Source: Triops longicaudatus (lineage: Eukaryota; Arthropoda; Branchiopoda; Notostraca; Triopsidae). Taken from it: 64,000 nucleotides of DNA. The stretch is from contig JAGQDJ010000260.1 of assembly GCA_022885665.1 (NCBI GenBank), positions 2,281,069 to 2,345,068 of the forward strand. The letters run 5' to 3'. Below are positions 12,426 through 25,538 of the stretch, piece by piece. Each line of letters starts with the position of its first letter. Within the stretch, counting starts at the first letter, position 1. The translations under genes were made by a program, and so were the position numbers. Under the pieces are notes generated by a model. It made no database searches, was not told the origin of the DNA, and saw only the letters and a list, made by a program, of their open reading frames with translations.

Positions 12426-13807
12426 TTACAATCGTTTACGAATCAGTTTCTCCAACTTTCTAATCCGTGAAGATTCTTGGTCACGTTTTAGCATTGACAC
12501 AGTTGTTGGCGAAGATGTCACGGCAGCAGTGTCGGCTGAGGTTGTAGCAGCAGGAATGCGGGACAGGTAAATTTCCGTCATGACTTGATGATCCGCTCGA
12601 CGGACTCCCTATACATGATTTTTTAAATAAACACTTTCGAGCTTCCATTAATTAAATAAATACTTTGAGTTCCAACAGCCGCTGGAGTTCCGGGAGATCG
12701 GAATCGGGCAACAATTTAATATACTGGTCGATAAAGCGATCCGGAGTGTCTGATTGGTCGATACACAATTTAAGCATAAGCTCAATTCGGGTCATGCCTT
12801 TCGAAACGACCTTCGTGTAACTAGAAAAATGAATGAATGAATCATATGATTCAACATATGATTCGGGAGATTACATCAACGTACGGGAGATTAGTTTCAT
12901 ATGTAAAAAGGCTTTCCTGGTACGAGATGGCTAGACACCAATGAATCACGGATACATTCTACACAGACACCGCGTGTAGCAAGCAACTTGCAGTAAAATT
13001 ACCGCGCAACTTAAGACTTTCCATGAATAACTAAATAGATAATTGCCGCGTAACTCGAAGACTAACAGGACGATGTACAAGTGAGCTTTCATTGTTACAC
13101 GACAGTAGTTGTACGTATCATAAACCTCATAGCGAACTCGTTTAAAAAGTGACAGGATTAACAGATACTGACAGTTTAAAAAAGATGAAAGCGAAAACCG
13201 ACTACGAAAACCGATGTACAACCGAATGTATAGCCTACCTCAAAACCATTAAAAGGGTTGGAAAGATGATTTTCAAATGACCAGAAAATACGGCACGACG
13301 TTGCGTGACTGCTAACACAGAACTCATGTTACCTGGCAGGAGGTTTCCGTTTTACAAGAGATTCAAGCGACGGTAAGTCTAGAAGCAGGCTTTTCATCAT
13401 GTGAACATCCAATAAAAGCTGTTCGGCACCCAAAACCCCCAGGGGCTTGCACTTGAACAAGCTTGACATCAGCTTGGGGATGAACGAGCTAGTCGAAACA
13501 AAAGAAATCGTAAAACGCTTAGCATACGACTTATGCATAAAACTTTACTTTGCGAATCGCACGCAATACTGCGTAAAGTACTTCCGCGTCGAACTAAGCA
13601 AATCTCGGACTAACGGAACAGTCTGTTTCCAATTAGTGGCCAGTGCAGTCACATAAGGAGACTGGTCCCCTACACATTCAATGGCCGACCACTGAACCTA
13701 GAAGGATGAAAAAAGTAACGATAATAAATTACGACCCTTAGAAATATTATGGCCCGCATAAATAAACTCATAAAAGCCAAGAAATCATTTCCCATGACAC
13801 TGTAAAG

Positions 13808-13838
<31 letters not shown>

Positions 13839-16317
13839 TACCCTGGTCATGCTCTGCAACGGGGCTTCACAACTCAGTTCCAAGTCAGTGACTAAGAGTT
13901 GAATACAATGTCCGACGACACTATCCAATTTCGGGAACAAAGAAAAAAGGAAATTGGAAAAAGTGAAAAAGTCTGTGTAAGCTTATATTTAAAGTAAGAC
14001 ATTCGTACTTTCCAAACATGTCTTGTTCCGATTGTAGAGAGATTTCTCCTGACAAAGAGGGCTCGACTTTTTCTTTAATTTTCAACTCGAGTTGAGACGT
14101 TGTTTCCATACAGTACTCCGCGGTAGTTAAGACGCTATTGAACGAATGGAAGCGAAAAAGTGTGCGTAGAAGAAAAACGGACTTAGGATTGGCGACACCA
14201 ATTTTATGCAACGAAACATACCAACAGATGTTGCCAATTTCTTCCACATTTAATTTGACATTCCCGCTGTCACCCTCCTTCAACAGATACTGGAAATTCT
14301 GGATAATATTTGCAGTCGTGATGAGCTCTCGTGAAATTCCCAGACCAGACATGGTTGACGAGCTAAACGAAAAACACATTATACATTGTTCAGATTGGGA
14401 AGCCTTGCGTTACCGAGGCAATTTAGCCTGCAATACCCGAGTTGCGTACTCTCTCAAATATTTTTCAAAAAGTTTGCTCAGTGACACCAAAGTGGCACCT
14501 TGTGTTAGTTGTGCGCATTGAGTAAGAATATTCTTATACGCGACGAACAAATCTGCGCAAGATGGGAGTAGTGATGCCGATTCTCCCGCGTTCCCACCAG
14601 CGTAAGTTGGAACGTTCGTCGCGTCTTTTACGAACTGTTCAATCAGTTCATTCAATTTCCTACGTCAAGTAAAGCAACGATTAGAAATTTTTACATATCA
14701 AGCCAATACACCACGGGAAATACCTGAAAGCCATATCTTAAAAAAGCGAAATAATATAGTTAATAGAATTGAGTACTACGTTGAAATAAACTTTGAGTTA
14801 AGAAAAAAAAAAAACGCTTACTTGTCTTGACTAGTCACGAGGACGTGTAAAAACGGCCGAAAACACACGCTTATTAGTCCTTTAAACTCAATAGGTTGAT
14901 CGGTGACGTTTGCTTCACTGGACGGGATTTCTTCAAATGGATTCCGGGAAGTGTGGGCACTTTGCTGGCGATTTTTGCTCGATATCGCAATAGTCGACCC
15001 TAAGAATCGCCGAGATAACAGGTCTTCGAAAGCAACCGTTTTCTGTAATGCGTAGATTAAGACTTGGACGTCGAGTTCGTGCGAACGTTTTGTTAACATC
15101 TTCGTAAGTTCTTCTCTAGAAACAGCATAGGTAAATTGAACTTTCATAACGTTCAAGAGCGGGAAGTGCTTGTTTCATTCAGAAATACCTTGTAATAAAG
15201 CAAAACTCCACAGCAATTCGCTCTGACATATTCCAATCATCTGGAATGGTTTTACCTATACTTTCTTCGAACTGTAACAACTTTTTCTTGATCCACGCAA
15301 ATCTTTTGTCAACTTTATCAAGCCAAGCCACGTCTTCTGTCTCGCTAAATAAATGCCTGTATTCCGCTAACTGAGTCTGTACCATCCAAGAAATCAGATG
15401 GTCCCTGCGGAAAATATCACAAACAAATTACCAAAGTATTCCATGACAAAAAATAAGAAAAGGTACAAGAAAATACTTCGAAACATGAAAATTAAAAGGA
15501 CATTTTACCGAAATTTGGAAGGGAGATTGCTCAGCAAAATGCATGCAAGTTTTACATCTTCGCTCGATAAAGACTGATGACTGCTTTTGGCATTCCCGGT
15601 CGTTAAGGCCTGTTTTACGTCGCGAATAATTTGTTCCCCTAGCTGATGCTGGATCTGTGTTACCTGGGGCCGAAAATTTATTATTACAAAGTGAGCAATG
15701 AAAGAAGTACACGGGTCTACTTGTTCGGAGAGCTGTTTAACTTGAGGAATATTAACATAGTGAGCAAAGTGGTCTTGGACATTAAGAATGCCCTGCATGA
15801 GGTTCGCAGCTTCGCCATACAAGCGTTTCTGTGTCATATTTTTCAAGGTTTCAACGCCTCCGACAAGCATATGGAGATGATTCAAAGTTGTGATCGCCGC
15901 AGTAATATTCTTCTTAGCCGCGTCCAGTTCTTTAATATCACGAGTGATCTCTCGAACAGCCAGTTCAGACCGATCAGCTTTTGTTTTTACTTCGTGAATG
16001 CGTGTCATAAGGTGCGCTATCGCTCGTTGGGCTTCGTATAATGCGGTGCAACCATCCTAATGCAATTACAATTCAACACTAATGTGTTAATACCGAAAAT
16101 TCAAAAGTGTATAAATTGAATGCCTTCTTACACTGCCGGCAGACGTTTGCGAATGAATCACAACGCGAATTTCGTCTTCCAAGCTTCGAATTTGACCTTC
16201 TACGCTAACCATAACATCATCGATATTAGCCAGGGATTGTTCCGTTGGGAATAACTTGTTTATATGCTGCACAACATCCAAGCCTTCCCATTCTAAGGAC
16301 GCATTATCCGCAGCCAT
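12426..16317 (-). CDS. VPS53: VPS53 subunit of GARP/EARP tethering complexes
   Basis: VPS53 is the core subunit of GARP (endosome to trans-Golgi transport) and EARP (endocytic recycling). Thirteen exons join in phase (minus strand): 16317-16132, 16056-15721, 15663-15509, 15404-15189, 15115-14822, 14659-14414, 14362-14222, 14134-14009, 13920-13842, 13697-13549, 13488-13333, 12820-12664 and 12608-12426. They give 807 residues, against 832 in the long human form. Landmarks are FPTEQSLANIDDV, EITRDIKELD, TLNHLHMLVGGVETL, EDVAWLDKVDKRFAWIKK, LPSCADLFVAYK, FKCKPLGVLGAEQLLLD and the C-terminal ESSRIRKLEKLIRKRL. The terminal exon matches the long C-terminal isoform; reading through the donor at 12664 would instead end after LKVFI. 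Introns are as short as about 57 bp. A 29-bp A/T run sits just after one splice donor. Confidence 0.97.
13808..13836 (-). repeat. 29-bp homopolymer next to a VPS53 splice donor
   Basis: On the VPS53 coding strand the donor GTAAG at 13841 runs directly into about 29-30 consecutive T. The intron is only 144 bp long, so the U-run makes up a fifth of it. Confidence 0.9.
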
Positions 16318-17541
16318 TTTTGCATTTAACGGAACAACAATAAAACGTTTAGTGATACTAATAATAGGTGCTATTCACCACTTTATTTACAAACCGACGT
16401 GTTTGATTACGAAGGAGAACTAAATCGTGAACTACGAATGGTTTCACACGATGAGCACGGTTTAAAGAACAACTTACGGGAAGCTCCTTTTGTAAAATAT
16501 TTCGAACAGGAACTGTCCTTACCAGGAGCGTCGCAAGGGTGTTTTTACTGGGGTTTGGGGATTGGGGGTGGAGCCTTAATTATGCCGACTGTACTTGACA
16601 ATTTTACCGCCTCGAGTATGATACTTCTTTATAGAATCGGTTTTTGACCAATTATTGGGGGGTGCACACCCCAACCCCCCTCGCGACGCCCCCGGCCCTT
16701 ACGTATTTAGGTGTAAAGTAGAAGAATCAAGCAGGAAGACTGATTTATCCATAGAGTAAAGATTAGTAAGGATTAGGGAATCGTAACGCATAAATCGAAT
16801 TCGCAATCACACACGTTGGATGTAGGAAACGATATAATAAACATAATGACATTTTTCGATGCATTTAAGGGCGAAATAGAAGTGCCTATTGATTTCCTTT
16901 ATACTGTTAAAGCCTATTACCTTGCAGCTTTAAAATATTGCCAACTCATGTTTCTTTCTTAAGCTAAATCTTGTTTTCCGACCGAAATTCCGCCGTTTTT
17001 CGGAAACATTGTACGGAATAGATGCGACTGGTTACTGGTACGATTATGCTACAGTGCACATTGTTCAGTGACTGGGCTATTCGTTTGCATCGGATTGAAC
17101 AACTACTGACTTGTTACTCATATTAACGTTCGAAGTTTAGAGTAAATGAGAACCCGACTTGAATAAGTTCGTCTTTTACGCAAATACGGCTTACAAAATT
17201 TTACACTGATTTGCTGACCAAGTGCAACAGTTAAATAAAAATTAATTCTATCGTACAATTATATACGATATAGCTTATTGTACTATAGTTTTAAATCGTA
17301 TAAATTTAAAATAGTAGTTATTAATTAATTACATGAATGTTACACTTCGTTGGATCAAAATTTTAAAAGGATGGTAGTAAAATTTGTGGTTCTGTGTTAA
17401 GAACGAAGGAGAAATCGCGAACTGCAAAATGAAAATATAAACATTACGTGCATCCTTCAAAACCGCGTGGAATTCGATGTCGTAATGCAAACGGACGTAG
17501 ACCATTAATTGTATTTAAATTATTGGAAAAAGGCGAGAGTT
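16318..17541. other. Head-to-head intergenic region between VPS53 and ABTB1
   Basis: It should contain two divergent promoters. A G/C-homopolymer-rich stretch at 16650-16702 with an internal palindromic core (GGGGTGCACACCCC) looks like the end of a dispersed repeat rather than gene sequence. An 80-codon open frame runs to the edge of this stretch (16399-16647) without other support. The rest is plain AT-rich DNA. Confidence 0.5.
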
Positions 17542-19662
17542 ATGGATCAACACGATCTGTTTTTGAGCTGTAGGAGAGGAGATGTGTCTAAAGTGCAATT
17601 GCTCGTTGAACGTAAAGAAGTTGACTTAAACATCAGAGATAAATGGGACAGCACTCCGTTGTACGCTTTTTTTCTGTGCATTTTTTATTGTTCGTGTAGA
17701 ATAATCTTAAGTAAAATTTCGTTTATGATATCTTCCTTTTCTTTTTCAGGTATTATGCATGTCTCTGTGGTCATTTAGAATTGGTTCAGTATTTACTGGC
17801 CAACGGAGCCCGATGCGAAGCCAATACTTTCGACGGAGAGCGATGTCTTTATGGCGCTTTGGATAACGAAATTCGACGCACATTACTTGATTTCAATGTA
17901 GTTACGGGTCAAACAATGCGTCGTGATAATTATGAAGAATTTCTTAGAAGGTCTAGTTTTTGTTTCTTTATTGAACACTCACAAATTTTAAATAAATTTC
18001 AGGTTATTGGAGTCGGGAGTTGATAGCGATGTCAGTTTTAACGTTCACGGGCACATTTTTACTGCTCATAAGTGCATTCTTTCCGCTCGCTCTGCCTATT
18101 TTTGCGACGCGTTCCAATCGAAGTGGAGACATCGAACTGCCATAAATCTTACTAATTCTTTGGTAAGAAACGTCAAATGTGATCTGTTGTTAATTTTGGG
18201 AAACCTAAAACACTTTTACGTTGTTCAGCGCAGTCTCTTACTTCCGAATTTTCACAGGATCACAGACCGTTTTCCATTAATCCATTATATTGCACAGGTA
18301 ACTCCACAAGCATTTCGGGCCATCCTACAGTTCATTTATACTGGGCGACTAGAAACGCGACTGGATGAAGTAGAAGACTGTAAAATGTTGGCAGTTCAGT
18401 GCAAATTTTTGGATGTAGTTCATCAGCTAGAAGAAGCTGAAAAACGAGTCGATTCGTTTGGTAGGATACGCTCATACACAAATAATGAAATTTAAATTTA
18501 TGTGATTTTATATTAGACAGACTTCGTAAGAAAAAACAACTCTTTACTGTTCTTTTTCTTTTTATTCCGTTTTTAATTTCACGCGATTTATTTTGTGATT
18601 TTTACTATCTTTGTTTCAGCTTGTACGAAACCCGGCACTAAAGTAACCACCCTCTTGGTCGAATCGCCATCCTTGTTATCCGACATGCAACAAGATTTCG
18701 GAATCTTAGCAGAACAGTCTATGCCGTCAAGTCTCCGACCGTGGATTGGAGGGATGGAATTGCCGTTGATGCCTCGTGTTCCACAGTGGTTCGTAGATAC
18801 GTGTTTTATGGTCGACAATGATAGATTTTATTGTCATAAAGTGAGAATAACCTCCAAGTTCAAATTTTTCAAAATGCAACGTCATTGGGATTTGGATGGG
18901 TAGATATTCTTTGCAGGTAGGAGCGAATACTTCCGTGCGCTATTGGAAGATCATTTTGAAGAAGCAGAAATGGACAACGAGCATGATGCCCGTGTTTTAC
19001 AGTTACATGGAGTTTCTGCTCCGGTTTTCGCTCATGTTGTTCATTACATCTATGAAAATAGTCCAAGGGTAAGTATCTTCTTGTCTCTTGAACAGCTTTT
19101 TTTACTTTTTCGAGATTTCGTTTTCTTCTATGCATTATTTTTTTTCTGGAGCGACCGAAAATAAAGTTATAATTTTTATTACTTTTCTTACACACAAGCT
19201 TACGGGCGAAAATGTATATGACGTTCTGTGCGCAGCTGATCTTTACTTGTTACCGGGCTTGAAGAGACAGTGTGGAAACGTAATTGGGACATTGTTGGAT
19301 GAAAGTAACGTAGTAGCTGTGTTAAGGACGGCGAGAACGTTTGAGCTACCCCGTTTGGAAGATCAGTGTACAGGATTTATTGCCTCCCATTTAGAAAAGG
19401 TGTGTAGTGTTTCCTGTTACTTTAAAAAGATAAAAATTTTCACGAACATTTTCAGACATTAAACGATCCGAGTTTACATGCGCTAGTAAAAGAAGATGCA
19501 GCAGACGTGAAAGGAAGACAGGAAACAGATTCTATTCCGGTTATTGACGATATCCGTTACCATATAACAGCATCGGTACAAACATACAGTGAAGTCGGGG
19601 AAGCAAATGAAAAACTGAAACTGATTGACGAGATGCTAGATGAATTGGGATTGGATGCTTAG
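17542..19662 (+). CDS. ABTB1: Ankyrin repeat and BTB/POZ protein 1
   Basis: ABTB1 (BPOZ) carries N-terminal ankyrin repeats and two BTB domains; BTB proteins of this kind usually serve as substrate adaptors for CUL3 ubiquitin ligases, and mammalian ABTB1 has also been tied to PTEN signalling and eEF1A. Eight exons join in phase: 17542-17660, 17750-17950, 18003-18162, 18298-18460, 18620-18840, 18904-19068, 19199-19399 and 19456-19662. They give 478 residues, the same length as human. Seen are the ankyrin part (RDKWDSTPLYYACLCGH, LLANGARCEANTFDGERCLY), BTB1 (SDVSFNVHGHIFTAHKCIL), BTB2 (CHKIFFAGRSEYFRALL) and the C-terminal RQETDSIPVIDDIRYH. The acceptor at 18903 (gggtag) was chosen over the cag 15 bp on because it restores the family residues IFFAGRSEYF. 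Confidence 0.97.
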
Positions 19663-20262
19663 GCTCATGTGAAACAGTAAGATTGAGTGCACAGTAACGC
19701 CTTATTGGTGCATTTTTAAGGAATATTCTAAGGAACTCTTTATGGCTTTTGACATTGTTAAGTTTTTGTTGTATTATTTTTGTACATTCTGTATTCTTCG
19801 TATGTGATTGCAGTACGTGGAATATACGTTTTTTTTGAGGTTTGGAGAATCCTTGCAAAACGTGAAGTGTTTGTGAGCGTTTTATTGTTCTCGGGAACTA
19901 AGAAACTGGTCTCTGTTTCATAACGCTCGATATTGTAATACGAAGAGGTCTCTGAACGCATTTCATAAAGTTATGGATAAGGTTTGTGTACCGTTTACAT
20001 AATTCCTTACGTATTTATGATATTATGTGCGATAAATATTTTGTAGCTCTTCAATTCAAGAAAGGGGAATATAGAAACCTTGGCAGTCACAGTTAAGTGG
20101 AATATCGCTCTCTTCCAGTGAGGTTCAAAACCGTTCGCTACGAAAGGAGTTTAAATATCTGCAAGTGTTATTTGTCCACGACCCCAGCAATAGGAATTGT
20201 GGTTTCGAAAATGTATGTTTGTAAGTATAATTTCCCTTAATATAAACGAGAGATTACCAGGT
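19663..20262. other. Tail-to-tail spacer between ABTB1 and ODAD2
   Basis: About 600 bp holding both 3' UTRs. No canonical AATAAA was spotted close to the ABTB1 stop. On the minus strand an AATAAA overlaps the ODAD2 stop codon itself (AAAATAAAC). No other features seen. Confidence 0.5.
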
Positions 20263-22838
20263 TTATTTTCTCCGCTGTAATCCTGGTTCCTTTAAGGCTA
20301 ATTTTCGGATGTTTGCTAAACACCCAGCGGCAGCTTGTCGTAATTCATTATCTTCTGATCCCACCATATTCAGTAAAATCTGCAGGATGGAAAAAACAGC
20401 AAATTCACACTATAATAATAATTGATCAAACAATTACATTAAAATAAAAACTTCTAATATGGCAAAACTCAAATTTAATTTATTTTCTACCTTCACCGCC
20501 TTCTGTTGGTGCAGCACCATGCAGTTGTCTGCATCACTTGACACGCGATAAAGCGCTTGTGCAGCAGCTCGCTGAAGGTTCAGTTTAGAGCTTTTCAGAT
20601 AAGTTAATAAGGCTGGTACTCCGCCAGCTCGGCCAAATTCGGTTGGATTGCCTGGCCATCGACAACACTGCGCTACTGCTTCTGCTAGGTGGAGTCTCAG
20701 AACCAAATCTTTCTATATCTTAACAAATTTATACAAGTATCGGAAGAAACTATAAGCTGTTACGGTTTTGACGAGCGATGCAAGTATCGCAACAACATGG
20801 TGGTCCGTTAATATTGCCAAAGTTTCATCCTCACTGGCCATTCGTCCCACAGCCGCTGCTGCGGCAGTAACCACCGTTTTGTCTGGGGACCGTAATAAAC
20901 TGACCAGTAACTCGAGTCCTCCTACCAAACTCCGCGCACCTTCACCAGAAGCCTTGAGACAAAAATTGAAATGTGTCGATATTTGTAAATCAGTTACCCT
21001 AGCTTTTTCGGAAAAAGATGCAATAGCTGAAGCGGCGGCACACTGAACTACTGGAGAAGGATTCTTAAGTAAACTCCATAAGACTCTGGTCGCATCCAAA
21101 GTCTCCAACAAACTCAAAGCAACGTTATCTTCAGCCATATTAGCGATGGTACTGGCGGCCTGAGCGAGCAAGTTAGGATTTTTGCCAGATAAGAGCCAAA
21201 CTAGCCTGGGAATAGCATTTTGTGTATGCAAGATAGTAATACTTTCCGGATCGGTTGCGACTGCTGCGAGGGTACCAACGAGAGGAATCATAACCTGTAG
21301 AGTAACTTAAGTGAGATAAGAAAAATTCCTTTTTTCCCCATACCTCTTCGGATTGATCGTATAACAACGGCAAAATGAGCGCAACGATGCCTAGCGTTCT
21401 TAGACGTGTAACACCATCGGGCAAGACTGTTAGGCGCCACATAGCAGACGCGACGGCTTTGAGTAACGGAGCATTACTTTGTATATTACTTTGCTTTATC
21501 AAGGCGACTAAAACTTCGACTCCTTTTAGTTGGAACATTAATTGGCAGCTTTTTTCATCCTCAGCTAGCTGTTGAACGAACAGCATGTAACGGATGAAAC
21601 TTGCACGACTGGACTGCAACACAGTACCTGACTAATGGCGGAGGCGCACAATGTTTGGAGTTCGGAACTACCGCTCCGCATGTGTCGAAGCATTTGCATA
21701 AATAGCGGTTTCAGATCCACGGCTAAGCGGAATGATTCCTAGTCGAACGGAAGAAAAATTACTTCGATTGGTTACTTGATCCGTAAAGGTATACCTCAAC
21801 AGAACATTCATGGAAAATGCCGGCAACGGGTATTAGCAATTCTTCTTGCTTGCTACGCAGTAATCTGCAAAGTAAAGGAACACCTCCGGCGTCACGCAAA
21901 GTAGCACGTGCAGTTCTAGAACCCGCCAACGCCCACAGTGCTCTTGCTCCCGAAGCAGCAGCTTGTAACCGTGCTTTTGAATCAGGTTTAAGAGTGTTCA
22001 TGTCAGCTGTTAATAAAGAGAGATCCACGTCGAGTAGATCGACCAGAAATGGCACAGCTTGAGCTCTCCGAGCGGCATTTCGCGCTCTTCGCCCCCGGAT
22101 TACAACTCCTAGGGTGGATGCCGCTAACGAACGCGCCGTCTTGTTAGGACCTGCTAACAATGTCACCAACGTAGGAACACCGTCTAAGGCCACCACCAAG
22201 CGTCTGACCTTCTCGTCCAGCGCAAGTGCTTCTAGTAATCTCAAAGAAGCCACCTGTGCAAATACATTTCTTTGGATAACTTCTTTGTTCAACACATAGT
22301 TTACCAGAGTTTGTTTACCTGGCACTTGACATCGCCTGCTTCCAATACGTTGAGAAACACTTCGATTGCTTCCGCCTTGCTTAAAGCTGCTTGGCCCATC
22401 GTGGAATGCAAATCGCATGTTTTTAACGCGCAAAGGGCTAAGAGTGTCGCAGAGGGTGTCCCAACCTAAAGAAAAGGCCGTAAAATTCCCATTTACCGTA
22501 ACAGTTCTTCTTGTAAAATACCACTTGGAAAATTTGAGATTAATTATTGATAGAATTCTTACCAACACGAGGCATTATTGCATTAGAATAGCGAATCGAC
22601 TTACTTTGACATATTTAACCAATTTTTGGATTTGCCAGTACTCGGGCGGCAAATCAATGTCTGGAATGTCCACTGAAGGCGGCAAAGGTTGCTCATCTTC
22701 TGAAGAGGAACAAGTATCCTTATCTTCCTCATCGGACACAACAAGGCAGTTCGGATTCTCCGCGTCTTGGTAGAGAGGCGAACTTCGACCCAGATTCAAC
22801 TTAAGCAACTCCGGATTAAACGGAAGCGTGCCCGGCAT
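20263..22838 (-). CDS. ODAD2: Outer dynein arm docking complex subunit 2 (ARMC4, fly gudu)
   Basis: ODAD2 is an armadillo-repeat protein needed to attach outer dynein arms to ciliary doublet microtubules; fly gudu is needed in sperm. Nine exons join in phase (minus strand): 22838-22605, 22465-22319, 22253-21795, 21738-21628, 21568-21344, 21294-20998, 20952-20764, 20712-20491 and 20379-20263. The product is 666 residues. An acidic-serine N-terminus (SDEEDKDTCSSSEDEQ) leads to the family signature LPPEYWQIQKLVKYVK, then about twelve armadillo repeats. Well-kept blocks are LLWSLLKNPSPVV near LVGGLELLVSLL, LRLHLAEAVAQCCRW and AAAQALYRVSSDADNC. The length fits fly gudu (about 670); the long N-terminal half of vertebrate ARMC4 is absent. 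The ATG at 22838 is the first in frame. Confidence 0.95.
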
Positions 22839-25538
22839 GTTTTCAAGGCAGCGTTACTCACTTTTGACACAGACAAACTCAAAATTAAAGCGAATTCGTA
22901 TCTATCCGCAAACCCGGTGTACCTCGTGTGAGCTGACCTATCAAAGATATCGATCAAGCATGCACATGCACCCTCTTTGTTACCGCTACCCCATTCCTAC
23001 CCCATTCTGTTCACGTGTTCCGAGCTTGGGAAAGACGTCAGACGTTTTAATCTAACTTCTGTGTTCAACAGCAATTAAATAAGACTTGTTTGCTTGACTA
23101 AACATACGTCAGAGCATCGAGCTCCGCCTCTTCGACAGAAAAAGTTGGCTTTCCTCGAGTTTCGTCAATGTTATTTAGAAAGTCATAGGACGCTCTTGCT
23201 TCGAAAAGCTGAGGTTCGGGCTACTGGAAGCCTATACTGAAATCGTAGTCCCAAATAAATCCTAACGGAAGATGATACTATTGTACTGTACTGAGAAAAA
23301 AAAGTTTTCATGTCAAAGCACAAAAGCCTAATTGAACCTCTTCAGGCTGATCAACTTGGATTAAATGTTGAAGGTTTTGAACCAGTCACTTACAAGGAGA
23401 AAAGCCGCGAAATCTAAAATTATATGGTGTAAATAATTCAGTACACGAAATGGAGAAGAAATGCCTTTCACTTCGACAGCGATTTGTTGGAAGCTCCTAT
23501 TGCGCCTAATGAAGGTTAACCAGCCTCGAGAGGCATGATCAGACCACTGTGGCCTGCTATGTCAACTTTTTTTTTTTGCTCAGTATAATACATTCGTAAC
23601 TTTGTTTCTATGTCTAAAGAACAGTAATGAGTTTTACGGCTTTTGAAGCGCTCTTTGGACCGCAACTCACAAAGTGGATTGTTAATTAAAATATTACTAG
23701 GTGGAATAGCTGATTGGTTATTATTCAACAGGGACAGCATATTCACACTAACCGCTAGTAGACGTCTCCGGAAGCCAACACGTGGAAAGATCCTCATCTG
23801 TTTTTCAAGAGCCTGACAGAAATTCTTCGCATTTTTTTCCTGTGAAATTTTTCTTCCCATTTCCTTTTTTTTTCCCCCGGAGCGCTGCTTACGTACTCCA
23901 GACACTAGCTTCTCGAGGTAAAGGAAACAAAGATTTTTTAACTCGAAATACCAAGCTTTTTTGTTTACATGCAATAAAATGAAAACATTTTTATTTTTGG
24001 CAGTAATAAAGCTATTTTCTTTTTCTTGTTTTTTTTTCTCTTTCTTGAACCTACAACGACCACAATACACGTAAAATAGTAAGTGGGTCTTCTTTTGAGG
24101 GTTGTCTTATCTTTAAAAGGACAGGGGGTAATAGGACTTGGTATTTCTTAAAACGGGGCGGGAACTGTCAAGAAAGGGAACACATCACTTGTGAAAGAAC
24201 TTTTGTTTTCCCCACCAGAAAAGTGACAAAAACGTCACATAAACACTGCAAAAATTATGTTTTCCGCTAAAGAAGACTTAAGAAATCGAAGAATTTCACA
24301 ATATTTTGGTTGTCCACAAGATTGAAGATATAACAGAAGAACAAAAAATGCGTCGGGGGGACGGGATTTGCCATCAAATGTACATAACAACGACATGTGC
24401 CGTTTACTAAATAATTTCTTCCTTTCTTCCGAAATCAGTGTACTTTCCCTGCACACACATATATAATATATCCAACATTCAATCCCCAAAAAATAATAAC
24501 GAACCTCGAAATTCCTTTCATTCTCTATGTACAGTAATTGTTAGCTCTCTTTTTCCTCTCCTAAACTTTGATATGCTCTGCAAATATTTCAAATTTCTTT
24601 TCTACACTTCTTTCCTGCTTTTAAGAGAAAAATCACCAGAAATAAACCTTTTTATAATCAAGATAATCCAATTCTGTCTCAAAACTTTCGTACTTTCAGG
24701 GCGCTCTCCGTGCAATTATTCACTCATTCAAAAATCATGAAAAATCACAAAAAAGACAAAAATAAACAAAATAAAGACGATAAGCTTTCTTTCAACCCTA
24801 AATAGTAATAACTGTAAAATCAATTTGCTTCACATACACCAAATGTGAATGTTTGACATCTTCGAGAGAGAGTTTTAGCCTTTTCTGCTCCCTCGTGGGC
24901 TTTTTTCCCGCGACAAAAAAAGCATATACAAAAATTGACCCTTTTTTGACTAGGAGAACTATAATGTTATCAATCCCTCTGCGGCTTTGTCACAATGAAA
25001 AAATACAAACATCGTGAAAACTTAAAAAAGGGAGACACAACGCTGCACTATCACCAAAAAGACCACGGGGCGTTTGCTTTTGCATAATTGCATCATTTTT
25101 AAAACGCCCCGGCCTTCATAAATCATTAAACGCTTCCGCCGACGAGTTTATCCTACCATTTTTATGTCTCTCTTTTGTCCATACTGTCTTGGTTCGGTAC
25201 ATTGAACAACATATTGATTGCTTTTGCGGAAAAAAGTGGCGTTTTTTACTGCTACAATCACCTTTAAAATAATTTGCAATCTTTCTTCCTGCACCTATCG
25301 ATAGGAATATTCTTGTTAGAATAATATAAATATTTTTTTGTCAATGAACTGGGAAATGCACATTGTGAAACGGGGTACTTAAATTTAATAGCGGCGTTAG
25401 AAAGGGAAAGGAATCTGTCTTAAGGAAAATAGTTCCAAGTAAAAGGTTTCTAGAATTTGGAACAAAGAAAGTCGAGCTGGTTTTTGTTTTTCATTTCCGT
25501 TCCGCATACGGCGACCACGCTGATCTTCATTTTCTGCT
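22839..25538. other. Spacer between ODAD2 5' end and the PKA gene 3' end
   Basis: It holds the ODAD2 promoter at the left and probably a long PKA 3' UTR at the right: a minus-strand AATAAA near 23990 could end a 1.5-kb UTR. Open frames here are short and AT-driven. No gene or repeat recognised. Confidence 0.4.

Noticed and set aside
13921..14379. 152-codon minus-strand open frame
   Set aside because: It reads through two VPS53 introns; the spliced exons 14362-14222 and 14134-14009 restore family residues exactly.
14707..14735. Tiny 13-bp block with splice-like borders between VPS53 exons
   Set aside because: Joining 14822 directly to 14659 restores the conserved SQDKKLNELI sequence, so no extra exon is needed.
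16399..16647. 82-codon plus-strand frame upstream of VPS53
   Set aside because: No splice site, no recognisable motif, and it runs straight into a repeat-like G/C block.
22366..22773. 135-codon plus-strand open frame
   Set aside because: Antisense shadow of ODAD2 exons 1 and 2.
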